Notes under the pieces: model-generated | Databases searched by the model: none | Seen by the model: the letters and a program-made list of their open reading frames with translations, nothing else | What the model was told of the DNA's origin: nothing | From: Chaetorhynchus papuensis | Taxonomy: Eukaryota > Chordata > Aves > Passeriformes > Rhipiduridae | DNA length: 64,000 bases | Direction of reading: 5' to 3' | Assembly: GCA_013396525.1 (NCBI GenBank) | Contig: VWYX01001166.1 | Coordinates: 1-64,000 of the forward strand | Position numbers and translations under genes: made by a program | Shown: positions 1 to 12,300 of the stretch, in pieces | Layout: each line of letters starts with the position of its first letter | How positions within the stretch are numbered: the first letter of the stretch is position 1

Positions 1-659
1 CCCACAACTTCTCTGAGCAACCACTGCCTCACCACCCTCACAGTAAAGAATTTCTTCCTAATATCTAATCTAAACCCACCATCTATCAGTTTGAGGACAC
101 TCCCCCTTGTCTTGTCACTACATGCTTTTGTAAGATTTCCCTCTTTCACTTTCCTTTAGACCTCCCTTCAGATACTGGAAGGTGCTATAAGGTCTTGCCA
201 AGGCCTTTGCTTCCCCAGGCGGAACAGCCGCCAGCTCTCTCAGCCTGTCTGCAGAGGAGAAGTGCTCCAGCACCCTGAGCATCTTCGTGAACCTCCTCCA
301 GACTTGCTCCAACAGGTTCATGTGCCCCTTATGTTGGGAGCCCCAGAGCTGGATGAAGCACTCCAGGTGGGGTCTCATCAGTGCAGAGGGGCACAATCCT
401 TTTCCTTGCTCTGCTGCCCACCCTGCTTTTGAGGCAGCCCAGGACACAGTTGGCTTTCTGGGCTGCAAGTGCACATTGCCAAGACATGTTGAGCTTCTGA
501 TCCACCAACATCCCCAAGTTCTTCTCATCACCTCTGCTCTCAGTCCATTTCCTGCCCAGCCTTTATGTGTGCTTGGGATTGCCCCGAGCCATATACAGGT
601 CCTTACATTTGGCCTTGCTGAACTTCATGACATCCAGAGCCCAATGCTGTCTGTGAATC

Positions 660-660
<1 letters not shown>
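1..660 (-). mobile_element. CR1 LINE fragment, 3' part of ORF2, cut by the window edge
   Basis: The minus strand reads the C-terminal part of CR1 ORF2. Recognisable pieces are MSWQCALAAQKAN, VLGCLKSRVGSRAR, PHLECFIQLWG, RLRELA and FQYLKGG, in the family's order. The first group is in one frame and the second in another, so there is a frameshift near position 400. The left end (CTCACCACCCTCACAGTAAA on the plus strand) is the CR1 segment just before the ORF2 C-terminus, so the element continues leftward toward its 3' end. The match fades after about 640-660, which I take as the 5' truncation point. It lies in PPP3CA intron 2 on the gene's sense strand and is an inactive remnant. Confidence 0.93.
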
Positions 661-1250
<590 letters not shown>

Positions 1251-4200
1251 TCTTTACAGCAAAGCTTCTCTTACTGGCACATTTCAAAACATATCTCTAC
1301 TGCAAAACAATGTTAACAAAGATTTTCTCCTGCTTCTTACAATTTGTGGTTTAAATTGCACATAGATTCCCAAAGATACCATTAAAGCGCATGTACTCCG
1401 CAAGATATATTATTCACACATGCAAGAAGTAATTCATGCTTATAAAAAAATTGAGAGGAGTATTTAAGCCATATTTACAGGTAGATACATTCAAACAAGT
1501 CTCCCAAAAGGCACGGGAATACCAGGGAAAGGAGGGAACAGAGTCTAAATTGCTCTGGTAGAACTAGAGAACACTGAGAGTTGTTATCCATTAACAGCAT
1601 AAAATGCACAAACAAGTGCAAATATTTAATACCTGTGCGTGGACATGAATAAACACACTCCAATTGACATTCTAAAATCTAAGACAGAGCTGTCTCTAAT
1701 GACTTTGGGTAGGGGGATGTAAGATGTTTTCCCTGTAAAAGTAATAGTTTGCTACACAAGATACATTTGAAGCCCACCAAAGTGCACCTCTGTGCCAAAG
1801 AGGCCACTCCAGCAAGGACAGGGCAGAGGATGTATCAGTTGGAAAAAACATGAATAAATATGAAGGTTGTCCTGGCAACATGGCAGCAACCAGCAAGCTG
1901 CATACTGTCCTCAAGTAAGGTCAGAGACATAAACTTGTATGTTCCTGCTCTCCTGGAGCCAGCTGGAGCGAGAAGGCTTGGAGGTGATGCTGTCAGTTGC
2001 CAGGATGAGGCTGGAACATTATCCCAGCTTAACCCCCTTTCCCTCACAGTTCAGTCAGAGTGGCATTAGGCAGCGCCTGCCTCGCCAGCCACAGGGTAAC
2101 TATCCTGATCCCTGCCCCAGCTGCAGGAGGGTCAGGTTGTTCCGGAGCTCCAAGCAGGGAGAGGAGGTGGCTGAAGGGCCGGTCTCAGCTGGCCACATCT
2201 GTAGTGCAACCCTGTCCCTGCCAAAGGGCCTTGTCCCCTGTGGAATGTCTCACTGGCAGCTTTGCCCCATCACAAGACGTGAAACCCTAACACAGAAGAT
2301 CAATATATGTTTGCTTCAATTTTCTTCTAATTTCACAATCAGCAGACTTCAAAACCCCATAACTCACACTCATTATTTAAAGTTCAGACTAAGCACTCTT
2401 CTCTTACACTACCAGAAGTAACAGAGCAGAAAATAAAACATTTCACTTTATGCAATTATTTCCCACTGATATTTTTAACACAAACAGCTTCAGAAAATGC
2501 CTTTCCCCCCACCCTCAGTCTTTGTTTTTTTCCTTTTTGCTGCTCCAGCAGTCCATTCACTGAAATAATCTGGTGGGGATTAATGAATGTGGGTGTCTAC
2601 AATACACTGAAGCCTGACTGCTCTCAGACTTCAAGATGGGGCAAAGAGGGGAGAAGGTGAAAATTTATGAAAAAACCAATTTATTACGCAACACAGAAAA
2701 AGAGTAATCTTTTCTAAAAAAGGCAGGGAGAAGGATAGCTCAGCAGTTCTCCAATCCTCTTTTACAAAAACAAAACCGTGGAAGGCTACCTAGCCCTAAA
2801 GATCCTGCATTTCCAGCATGGAGGAAGGATGAAAGGGAAAAGTTGGTACATATCTGCAATCACTTTGGCTGGAAGAAGCAGATACCATTAGCTTGTGTTC
2901 CACAGCAAGTCAACGGCCACTGTTCCTCCCCAAAGGTATGAGAATGCACAAACCTATGCAGTGCTCCATTACTTTGAGGTAACTACCATATCTGCTTGTA
3001 TGCTGAAAGAACATTTTTACACTTACAAAGACAGAGCAAAACACAGATGCAATGACAATAGCAAACAAAAGCCATGACATAAAACCTGCTGATATAGAAA
3101 AAAATATGACATATGCTGCAGCGCTGTAAGAGTTCTGCAGGCAGAGCTCTAACAAAGATGTACCAGTACCTAATTAAAGAAAAAAGATACTGTTTCAACA
3201 GCAGATGATTCATGATTAATTAGCAAAACATGAGTGACTGAACAGACCACAAATTCCACCTTCCATTATGAGAATATTAACTTTGAATGTACACATACAC
3301 AGAGCTTCCACAGAAGAACAACATAAGAAATGGTCATGTTCATGCAGAAGTCAGTTAAACATTATTTTTACTGGTTACCATCTGAATACACAGGTATCCA
3401 TCTGTTTCTCCATTTCTTTTTTCTTTTTCTGCTTTTTTAAACCTATGGTATTAGCAGATATAAATAAATAACAATAAATGCAATAAACTTGACTGTTATC
3501 AGAAAGAAACCCTACAATCTCATCAGACACCAACTGAATACACAATGAGGAAGAGCATGGAGCTGGAGAGGAGGCCACCAGGGAGAGGCAGGAAGAGGAA
3601 GGAGTGGGGACTGAACTGCCAGCACCGAGTTCCTCGCCACAGCACAGGCCCAGGGGATGTTTTTGTAAAAATAGGTAGGAATCTGTGTTAAGCAAGGGCC
3701 ATAAGAAGGGGAGAGGCAATAAAATGTGCATCTACATATAAGATGTATTTTTAGAAGTTTAGTGACAAATCTCACTACAAGACCACCACACAAGACTCAT
3801 GCATGCCTAATCATACTTTGTAAATCTTAAAACCTGGACTGGTGTCCACCTCGCTTACATTAATTTCCTCATATTGGCATAAAAAACAAACAAACAAACA
3901 ACTGTTCACCATGTGAAATACTACCCTGGTGGTTTGGTAATAAAACATGGACCACAACCAAATGCAAAGAAACAAAGTTTTAAACCCTTGACCTCAGCCT
4001 GTCAGTAACATCCTCCTGAGATCTGAAAACACAAGAAAATACTCTTTAACCACTTATTAGTGGGGTTTTTTTTCCACTTGTGCTTTCAGGTCTCTTGAGC
4101 ATGTTCCAGCAAATGGAGGAAAAGATCAACCTGTTCTTTTACCGTTCTTGCAGGCTCCTGCAAAACCCATCTTATCGTTAACACAGCCACTGCAAAGGTC

Positions 4201-4485
4201 AGACATCGTTACTGTTTCTCTCAAATATTAAGCAGCCTCTCTGGAACAAATAAATAAACCATAAAGAGCTCTGCTTAATTAGAGTGGACCATGTGTGCAC
4301 ACATAAATAAAATACAAGCATGTGGCAAAGCAAGCATTATTTTGTTTATATATTATTCATTTTAAAATGAAGCAGTACACTAAATTAATACTCTCAGAGG
4401 AGGCTGCCCATAAGAAAAACTCTTTCATCAATATTCAAGTTCCCTGCAAATTATCTCCCTCTGTAATGCTTGTCCTGTAATTTTA
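1251..4485. other. Unique intronic sequence with small low-complexity tracts
   Basis: No gene or interspersed repeat recognised. It holds a moderately GC-rich stretch (about 1930-2290) that reads open for 160 codons but resembles no protein, a purine-rich run (about 3540-3660) and a short (CAAA)n tract at 3881-3902. Confidence 0.6.
3881..3902. repeat. (CAAA)n microsatellite
   Basis: An A-run followed by about four copies of the CAAA tetranucleotide, directly visible. Confidence 0.85.
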
Positions 4486-4572
4486 TAAAAATTATGCTGT
4501 ATGGCTGTACATAACTATGTTTATAGCTATGTTTATAACATAGTTATGTACAGCCATACAGCATAATTTTTA
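4486..4572. repeat. Perfect inverted repeat, 36-bp arms with a 15-nt loop
   Basis: The left arm 4486-4521 is the exact reverse complement of the right arm 4537-4572, checked base by base. The loop is 4522-4536. The arm contains GCTGTATGGCTGTACATAAC. On either strand the transcript would fold into a 36-bp uninterrupted stem. A second small inverted repeat (TTTTACAC at 4568-4575 with GTGTAAAA at 4582-4589) overlaps its right edge. No transposon termini or target-site duplications are evident around it. Confidence 0.97.
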
Positions 4573-4628
4573 CACTTTTATGTGTAAAAGCATAATTTTT
4601 TGTACAGCATAATTTGTACACTTTTATG
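4557..4628 (+). repeat. Direct repeat pair, 26-bp units with one mismatch
   Basis: The units at 4557-4582 and 4603-4628 both read TACAGCATAATTT, then T or G, then TACACTTTTATG. They match at 25 of 26 bases and lie 46 bp apart start to start. The first unit overlaps the right arm of the perfect inverted repeat, so the cluster 4486-4628 seems to have grown by local copying. Confidence 0.93.
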
Positions 4629-7600
4629 ACAAATAAATGTTTTCCTGTTTATTTGTAAGGAAAACACACCAATAACTGCTAACATCTCAATAATAACCCA
4701 ATGCACTGCATTTGTCTGATGGCAATTTGCAACTCTCCATTTTGAGAAGCACTGCCCAGGGCACAAGTTATTAAACACATTGACACTTATGCCACAGGTG
4801 AAAAAAAATTAAAAGGTCACTCTTCAGCTTTGGGTTTTTTACATCTACTTCTTCATAACCTTCAGATTCAGTATGCATAAAATTTTCCTAAAACTATGAT
4901 AAAAATCATCTCAAAATCCCACAAAACTGTGGTTTTTAAAGATAGGAACATTTTTAATAGTTAGCTAAAAGGTTTTGCAGTCTGACTTTGAAAATGTACA
5001 CCCATTTTATAATGTGTTTGAACACAGCATTCCTGCTGAACAGTAACATCCATACTGGAGTTTTTACTATTTAATTGGAGTTCTGCATTTCTGCACCACA
5101 CTGGGTCTGACAAAACCTATGCTGCAACACAAAGAAGCAGCCAAAGATCAACTTTTCAACCTAAGACATTAGTTTAACATTACCTAACTCCTGTACAGTT
5201 GCCTATGAACTTCTGGCTTATAGGGTTTCTATGAACCTAAGGGGAAAAAAGGATGAACTTTTTGTTTTCAAGAACTCTACTTAATTTAGGTGACAGACAG
5301 AAACAAGAGGATGAGTCACTGTCATCCACAGCTGCTAAGGGGAACGGAGCGAAATCCCCCAGGCAGTGCAGGGCTCACCAAAGTGGTGGAAAAAGGAAAG
5401 GGCACTGCCAAAGATGCTCAGCCATGCAGGACACAGAGTTCTCATGTGACAAACATCCCCCCTCCACAGCTTTCCTCAGGCACCACGTGGACAATGCTTT
5501 CATCTCCATACACAAGTTTTCTGGAGATAGAGTCAACCACTCAAACACACTGAATCACTGGGATCTCCTTTTTTAACCTGCACATTATTTCCTTAGCAGG
5601 TACTTTTTAGGAGTACCATACAGAAGGGTGAGTTATTCAGAAGACTAAATTTCTTTTCAATATAAAATTTTGTACTATAGCATTCGTAACATGTGCAAGT
5701 TCTTATCAGCTTTTTGTGTACTTGGCAGGAAAATATGTCTACACCTGATGGAAAAAAAAAATCCAACTATTTATATGACAGCAAAAGAGCTAAACCAAAA
5801 TCATCTCAGTGGAGAAAAAAGTGGAACAAATGTTCTGATGTTTTCTAACAAAAACTATCAGGTTTCATTTTACATTAGCTACTGTCATTAGAGTAGGCAC
5901 TGGAATTGGCAATCTCTCTCTAAAAGATCAAGCTTTCACCTGCTATTTTAAGACATGACGTATTTGAGGACTGTTTTTACTAAATCTGCTCACCAGATGG
6001 TGAAAGTGTTGGAAATTAGAATCTGGAAAATAAATCTACAGTATAAAATAAGAAGCAGCTATGAGGATTCCTACAGAAATTTAGCATGAATTTTTCTTCA
6101 TTGCCAACAAGTTCTTGCAGTGTAATCAGAAGCGTTCACAACCGTATTTGCTAAAAGACATAATTAAATTAACATCGCTCATGAGCAAGGCACTTTGCTT
6201 CACAGAAAGCTGAGGTTTTCACTGGGCAAGCCAGTCAATACTGCATAAAGAAAGAGTCCATCAAAAAGAATGTTGCATGAAGACCCCTTTGAGTAACAGC
6301 ACCTGTATGTGAACCGAACTGGGAGCAGACAAGAGACTCATTCCTCAACAAAGCCCACATATACCAAATTTAGAGAGAAATGAGAAAGGAGTTCCTTTCA
6401 CAGACATCTCGGCTGACAATGTGGAAAACAGGCCACTTGACAAGAGGCAGTAACACCTGTGGCCTAGAAAAAACAGAAGGTACTACTGGTTGGCAAGGAA
6501 ACCGCTTCTCCCAAGACTGAGATGAGCCTTGCTCACACTACTTTTTGATGTACAAAAGCTCAAACTAAAAAAAAAATTTAAAAGTACCAAAAGACACTTC
6601 ATCAAATATCCCAGTTCCGATGACTATTTTTAATATATTGTGACACTTCAGTCCTAACTGGGGAACATAACAGCAAAGACAATTGCCCCAGAGAAGCTCG
6701 CCTCACTTTGGACAGAAGCTATGCTAGGAAGGTGTTCGTAAAAGGACTGTGTCAACCATGTACTGATCCCAACATATTGCCAAGTTGTTTCCAGACACTA
6801 AGGCTGTGGCCTCCTAATCGGTAGGCTTCACCCCCCTTCACTCTTCCAGTGAAACGTCCCACTCTAAGACAACCCATTCAAGCACACTACAAGCAGTCCT
6901 CATGCAGCCTAACTCTGTGATACCTCAGGAAGCAAAATACCTTTGCAGGATTTGAGCCTCAAACTTACAGGGGAAGGATGAAGTCTCACCCCCGTGCACC
7001 TTGTTACTTCACAGGAGAAGGCTGCCTCTGACCAGCTGTGAAGCTGGGACTTGTACACTGTGCCAAGAGCTATGCTGGTACCTCTCAACCATACGGGGAA
7101 GTTTTTGACAGGATGATCTCTCCTCAACTGCCTCTGCCATTTTAATGAACATACAGGGATCTTTTTGCAAACACGAGTGGCACAGCAGAGAGGAAGGACA
7201 GTAGAAGTCACCATTAACTTGGAACTACAGAATGGGGATGAAATCCCATCATTTCTGTCTAATTACCAAGCTCAAGTGTGATGGGTTGCCCCTGGCTGGA
7301 TGCCAGGTGACTGTTCTTACAGGATGAAAGGCTACAGTGCTGTTACAACTTCCCACCACTTCAGGAACTGCTATGATCTTTTCGTGGCATTACTTGCCTC
7401 CTCCACAATACAGTACCTAACAATAAGAAAAGTACACAGCAACATTTTTCTTCAACTCTTTAGAAGAGCATAACAAGTCTCCTCATAAACTCAGGTCAAA
7501 TTATACTTGGAAAGAACGTAAGTAACTATGTCACCTTCAGTCACCTCAAAAAAATCCCATTGAAAACAACACCCACTACTACAGGATTTGATTTTCTTTA

Positions 7601-9246
7601 TATTCACCACAGGAAGCTTTAAAAACCCTAAAGAAGAATTTACACAAAGAGGTTCTTCAAAGGGGTTAGAGCAGTGGCCTATTATTGTTACTCTAGGCTC
7701 AAATGAAGAATAGTAACAAAAAGCACCAAGGCCTGGATAAACACACAAGATTCCCTTGGTGGTTTGTCTCTCGACTGGTGAATTGATTAACATGTACCCA
7801 TCTCAAACACGCTGAACACTTCTATAATAAATTGTAGCGTTGATATCAGCAACATAGATAAACGTGTATTTCTGTAACATGCCAAATCTAACTCTACTTT
7901 TCAATCATTATCAAACAATTAGCAAGAAAAATGTTTTTCAGTTTCTCAGAAGTAGTCTGGGGAAAAAAAAGACATCAGAACTTTTCCAGAACAACATTTA
8001 CAGGCAACAGACACATCAGAGAGCATAGGAACCCTGAGAACCCAAGAAGAGGTACAGGTTGGAAAGGGGAAGGGAAGGAGGTACACTTTAAAAGAACTGC
8101 ATGAAAGAAAAGCCTCCTAATTCAAAGAAATGGTTCTGTATGAAATATCAAATTGTACTATATGTGATTATATACTGGCAGCATTCCCAGAATATCTGTT
8201 GGCCAACTACTGGAATAAACAAACAAATCCTATCAGCCTTAAAGAGCACAAAACAACACACATCCCTATAAAATATTACAAAAGAGTATTCTTTCCTTGT
8301 GTTTGAGATCATATGCAAGTATCTTTGACATTTACAATCCACTCCTGTCCACAGTTCACGGATAAAAAAACAACTACAAAATAAAGTAGAGAGGAAAAAT
8401 TCAGTTCAACAGGAAACATTCCCAGTGAGGACCAACACATACAGTAAAAACTGGAAAATGTGATCGTAGCTTCCTGGCCTCATCAGAAAAGTTTGTTTTT
8501 CTACTTTGTTACACCCAAGTTTTTCCATAGGCCTCGAACTGAATACTGTTGAGCTTTGTTTTTATTAGCTTTTGGAACAGAGAACAATAATTACCCAGAG
8601 CTTAAATTCCTTTATAGGAACAATTCATTTGAAGAAAAGAGTCAGGGGAAAAAGAACCCTGTAACAATGGAAAATACCAAAGGTCTTCCAAGACTTAGAT
8701 AAGGAATCAGGCTCAGTCCTCCATTCCCCAAAATACTTGAGTGATGGATAATTTCTTTTCTATGGTAAAGCTTCACTATTGTTCCTAACTGGAGGCAATT
8801 AGGAAGTGATTGCATATGAAATTATTTCAATCTACTGGGAAAAAATCCCAAACAATCTATTCTAGGACGTGGAAAACCTTCAGGTATCAATCCACATTTA
8901 TGGCACCATTTTCTTCTGATTTACTGGTTCAGCTTTAGTCAGTTGACACTACCAAATTTCAGGTATCTAAAAGGGGGACTGCAAACATTCCTCACCTACA
9001 AACTGAATTCCTTCTCCAACCTTCTGAGCATAATGAGGTACCTTTACCACGTTTGGCCAGAAATCAGCTTAGCTTTGAGGACTAACTGAAAGTTTCCAAC
9101 AACATGCAAAAGGGCAGGGAAGCAAACACCATTTCCTTTCCAAAGCTGTTCCATCAGGGCAAGGTTTAAACACAATCAACATTTAGCTTCCAAAAACTGA
9201 CCACTGCGGAGTCTGGCACTTGTCACATAAATGTGTTAAAACAAGT
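4629..9246. other. Unique intronic sequence, nothing recognised
   Basis: AT-rich, with scattered A- and T-runs. Open frames of about 60-107 codons occur in several places (for example 5253-5576 and 6909-7214 on the minus strand) but look like chance. No repeat family, tRNA or other RNA gene was recognised. Confidence 0.55.
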
Positions 9247-9385
9247 CACAGACTCACAGAATGGTTTGGGTTGGAAAGGACCTTAAACAGCACGCAGTTC
9301 CAACCCCTCTGCCATGGGCAGGGACACCTTCCACTAGACCAGGCTGCTCAGAGCCCCATCCAGCCTGGCTTTGAACTCCTGCAAG
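9247..9385 (-). mobile_element. CR1 LINE 3'-end fragment
   Basis: The plus strand shows the reverse complement of the CR1 3' end: CAGAATGGTTTGGGTTGGAA, then CTGCCATGGGCAGGGACACC, then CACTAGACCAGG and CCCATCCAGCCTGGC. The element's 3' terminus is at the left, with the ACTCACAGAATGG terminal repeat reduced to about one unit. It is 5'-truncated at about 9385, so only the 3' UTR and the last ORF2 codons remain. Confidence 0.95.
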
Positions 9386-12300
9386 TAGGAGAGATGAGCA
9401 AGTGCAGGTAAAGCAGCCTTTATTTGGAGATACTCTCTTTCCTAACACTCCTTAAATGCCACATTACAGAAATTGCTCTGCTTAAATGTCATTCTGCAGA
9501 AGTTGATTCCTGGAACAAGAAACACCAGCACACCTCTTGCTGCTACAAGAAAGTTCACTGGGAAGAGGAAATCAAAATTCCTGCTAGCATTATTAATTAA
9601 TCGTTTAAAAAATATATCTTACATTTCAAATTTAGGGCTATTTGGCACCTAGCAATTAATAACTTTCCCAAAGAATGTGCAGCCTACCAGACAAAGGGGG
9701 TAGGGATGCTAACACAACAAGGTACTTTACTGCCTGTTTCTTCCAGGTTCTAAGCTGTTGAAAGCTGACCAAAGAACTTGCAAGTAGCATCCTGGAATCA
9801 TGTAAGTTTTATTTTATTCTAATTTTTTTTAAAGCAAACTTTTGGGAAAACAAACAAATAAAAAACTCAAACACCTTAACTAAGTGAGTAAATATCAGGA
9901 TGTGAAAAACATTTGAAGCATTAATGTCTGAACTATGCCCTGTGAACTAAATCGAAAATTCATGCTGACCTACAAACGTTGACCTGGTTTATTATTTTGC
10001 TGATCATGAGGCATGCAGTAAGTAGCAGATATACATCAGCACCTCATAAATCAGTCAGACAAGTCTAAGGAATAAATCTTACAAAAATAAGAATGTGTAA
10101 GGACCACGTATAGCTGGAGCCAAATTAACCTTAACAAGAAGTTGGAAACAGCAGTTGATACGTGGGTGTTTTATTTGTTTCAGGTTTTGTTTGAGTTTTT
10201 GGATTTTTTTTTTAATCCCAAAGAGCTTTGCTTGTTTTAGTAGCATTCTTGCCTTTGACAGAAGTTTTAAATCAGCATACTTCTGGATGAGTGAATCTCT
10301 ATTGATTCACACTGGTTTATGGTATACAAGGAACTGACCAAGCTTTGCACATACTAGTGTGAGAAACATCATTTCAGAATTCCACTAAAACTGAATTCTG
10401 CTTGTTCAGCCATAATCAATCAACAGGAAACACAGGCATAAAAAAAAATATCTGCACCTGATTGTATAATAAAACTAATTTGTGCTAGGCTACACCTATT
10501 ATTCATCCAGTAACAGCCCTTTCTTATTTAGGGATCAGGTCATATACCTGGAAAAACAACAACATAAAAAGACATTAATCATTTTTTTCCCCTATGAAGT
10601 TAATCATCTGGATACCAACAGTCCTCACAGCATGGTTTGGCTTTGTCTGCATTAGGATTTAGGGACATACACTTCATGTTATGTAGAGTCATATTTTAAA
10701 CAAACAAAACCCCCACCTCAGTGTTCACTACACTCAAAGAGTTGAAATGGCTGGTTTCTCCTGGAACTGAACTGTACTCAGCACATGCTCAGTACAATTT
10801 GTTTCTTCTCGCCTGATACCAGAGATACGGCTTGCCAGTCCAAACTAATACCCCAGTTCAAACCAGAACTTTTAATAGGGGAATTCAGCCTTTTGTTTAC
10901 AGAAGGGACATGAGCAGAAGGCAAAGTCAGCTCTCCACAGGCCCCGTAAGCAATGGTGCCTTTCCCTCCTGATGAAAGAACTGAAACTCTTCCATGAGAC
11001 TGTTATGAATAGTTTCATATACAACTTATTCTTCTTCCAACATGCTCAGAGGACTAATTTTCCTGTGATGTTATCAGAGTTCACATAGATCAATACTAAA
11101 GATTATGGACCACATTCACCACTGTGCTATGCTGCTGTAATGCCATTAAACAAACGTCCTTTCTAATCCAGCATTAACGGATCACACTGAGCTTTGAAAC
11201 TTGGTTCAGCCTGCTCACAATGTCAAAATAAAACTTACCAAACCAAACCAGTGACACTGGCATTAATCTCAAGTAATGTGGCTGTGAATCAGGCCTGATA
11301 TTTTTGTTTGGTTTTCACGGCTTGCCTCTATCAGCACTTGTATCATGGAACGTCTATATGGAACTTCTGCCTTGGACTCATCACCAAAGTACATTTATTT
11401 CCATTAATTAACCTGGACTTCTGTAAAAAGTTGTTTTTATTTTAAAAGGAACACATGCAGAATTTGTAAGAAAAGAAAATTAACATTTTTAAAAGGCAAG
11501 TTTTTGTTGATTGCAACATTATGTAGTTTCACAGGCATTCTTTTTTTTTAACTGTTGTTCTTTTTTTTTCCCTGGGTATACGTGGAAGCAATAGTTTCAA
11601 AGCCCTCAGTAAAAGCTTCTAGTCCTGTATTTAAAGGGATATTTAACCCAAATCCTCCCTTTATTTATTATAGATGCTTTTACATTTTTTGTAAACCATA
11701 TCTTCCCTCAAATCTCAATTGCTGCTTAATAAATGCTAGATAAAAATAAATCTGTCTAAATTTACCATTTTGCTCATACTCACTGAAACATCCTGTTCTT
11801 AAGCAGAACATTGGAGTTTAAAAAAAAGCAGCTTTATGAGGCAGTGAGAGGATGAGACACCTGTGCTTTATTCCCAGTTCTGTTGTGTAAAAGCAATTCC
11901 ATTTTCACTTGCCAGTGACTGAACATACAGAACACACAGAAAGACCTCAGCACTGGGGTGCTCAGTTCTGTCATGCACCATCGTGTGCTGGTCCTGGTGA
12001 CTCTGTGATGCCTCTATGAAGACCAGCACAGCACAACAGGACTCCCAGCACACTTCCACCCCCAGAAAAAGCCATTGAAGGAGCACAGTTACCAGAGAGA
12101 CACCAGGAAAATGGGACTCTCTCATTTGCTAATGGCATCAAGCTCTTTTGGTCACATCTTAGGTCTCAAATCCCTTAATGCAGAACAGGTCACTGTTATT
12201 TCAAACCAAGATCAAAAGAGGTTTCAATCAGCCACAGCTCACCTTACCCAGTGAAGTGCTGTGGTTGAGAGACCTTAGCACAATGCCATCTTCCCCTACC

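Noticed and set aside
1939..2421. 160-codon open frame on the plus strand, the longest in the window
   Set aside because: It resembles no protein family, has no flanking splice logic that I can defend, and lies in a GC-richer patch where stops are rarer.
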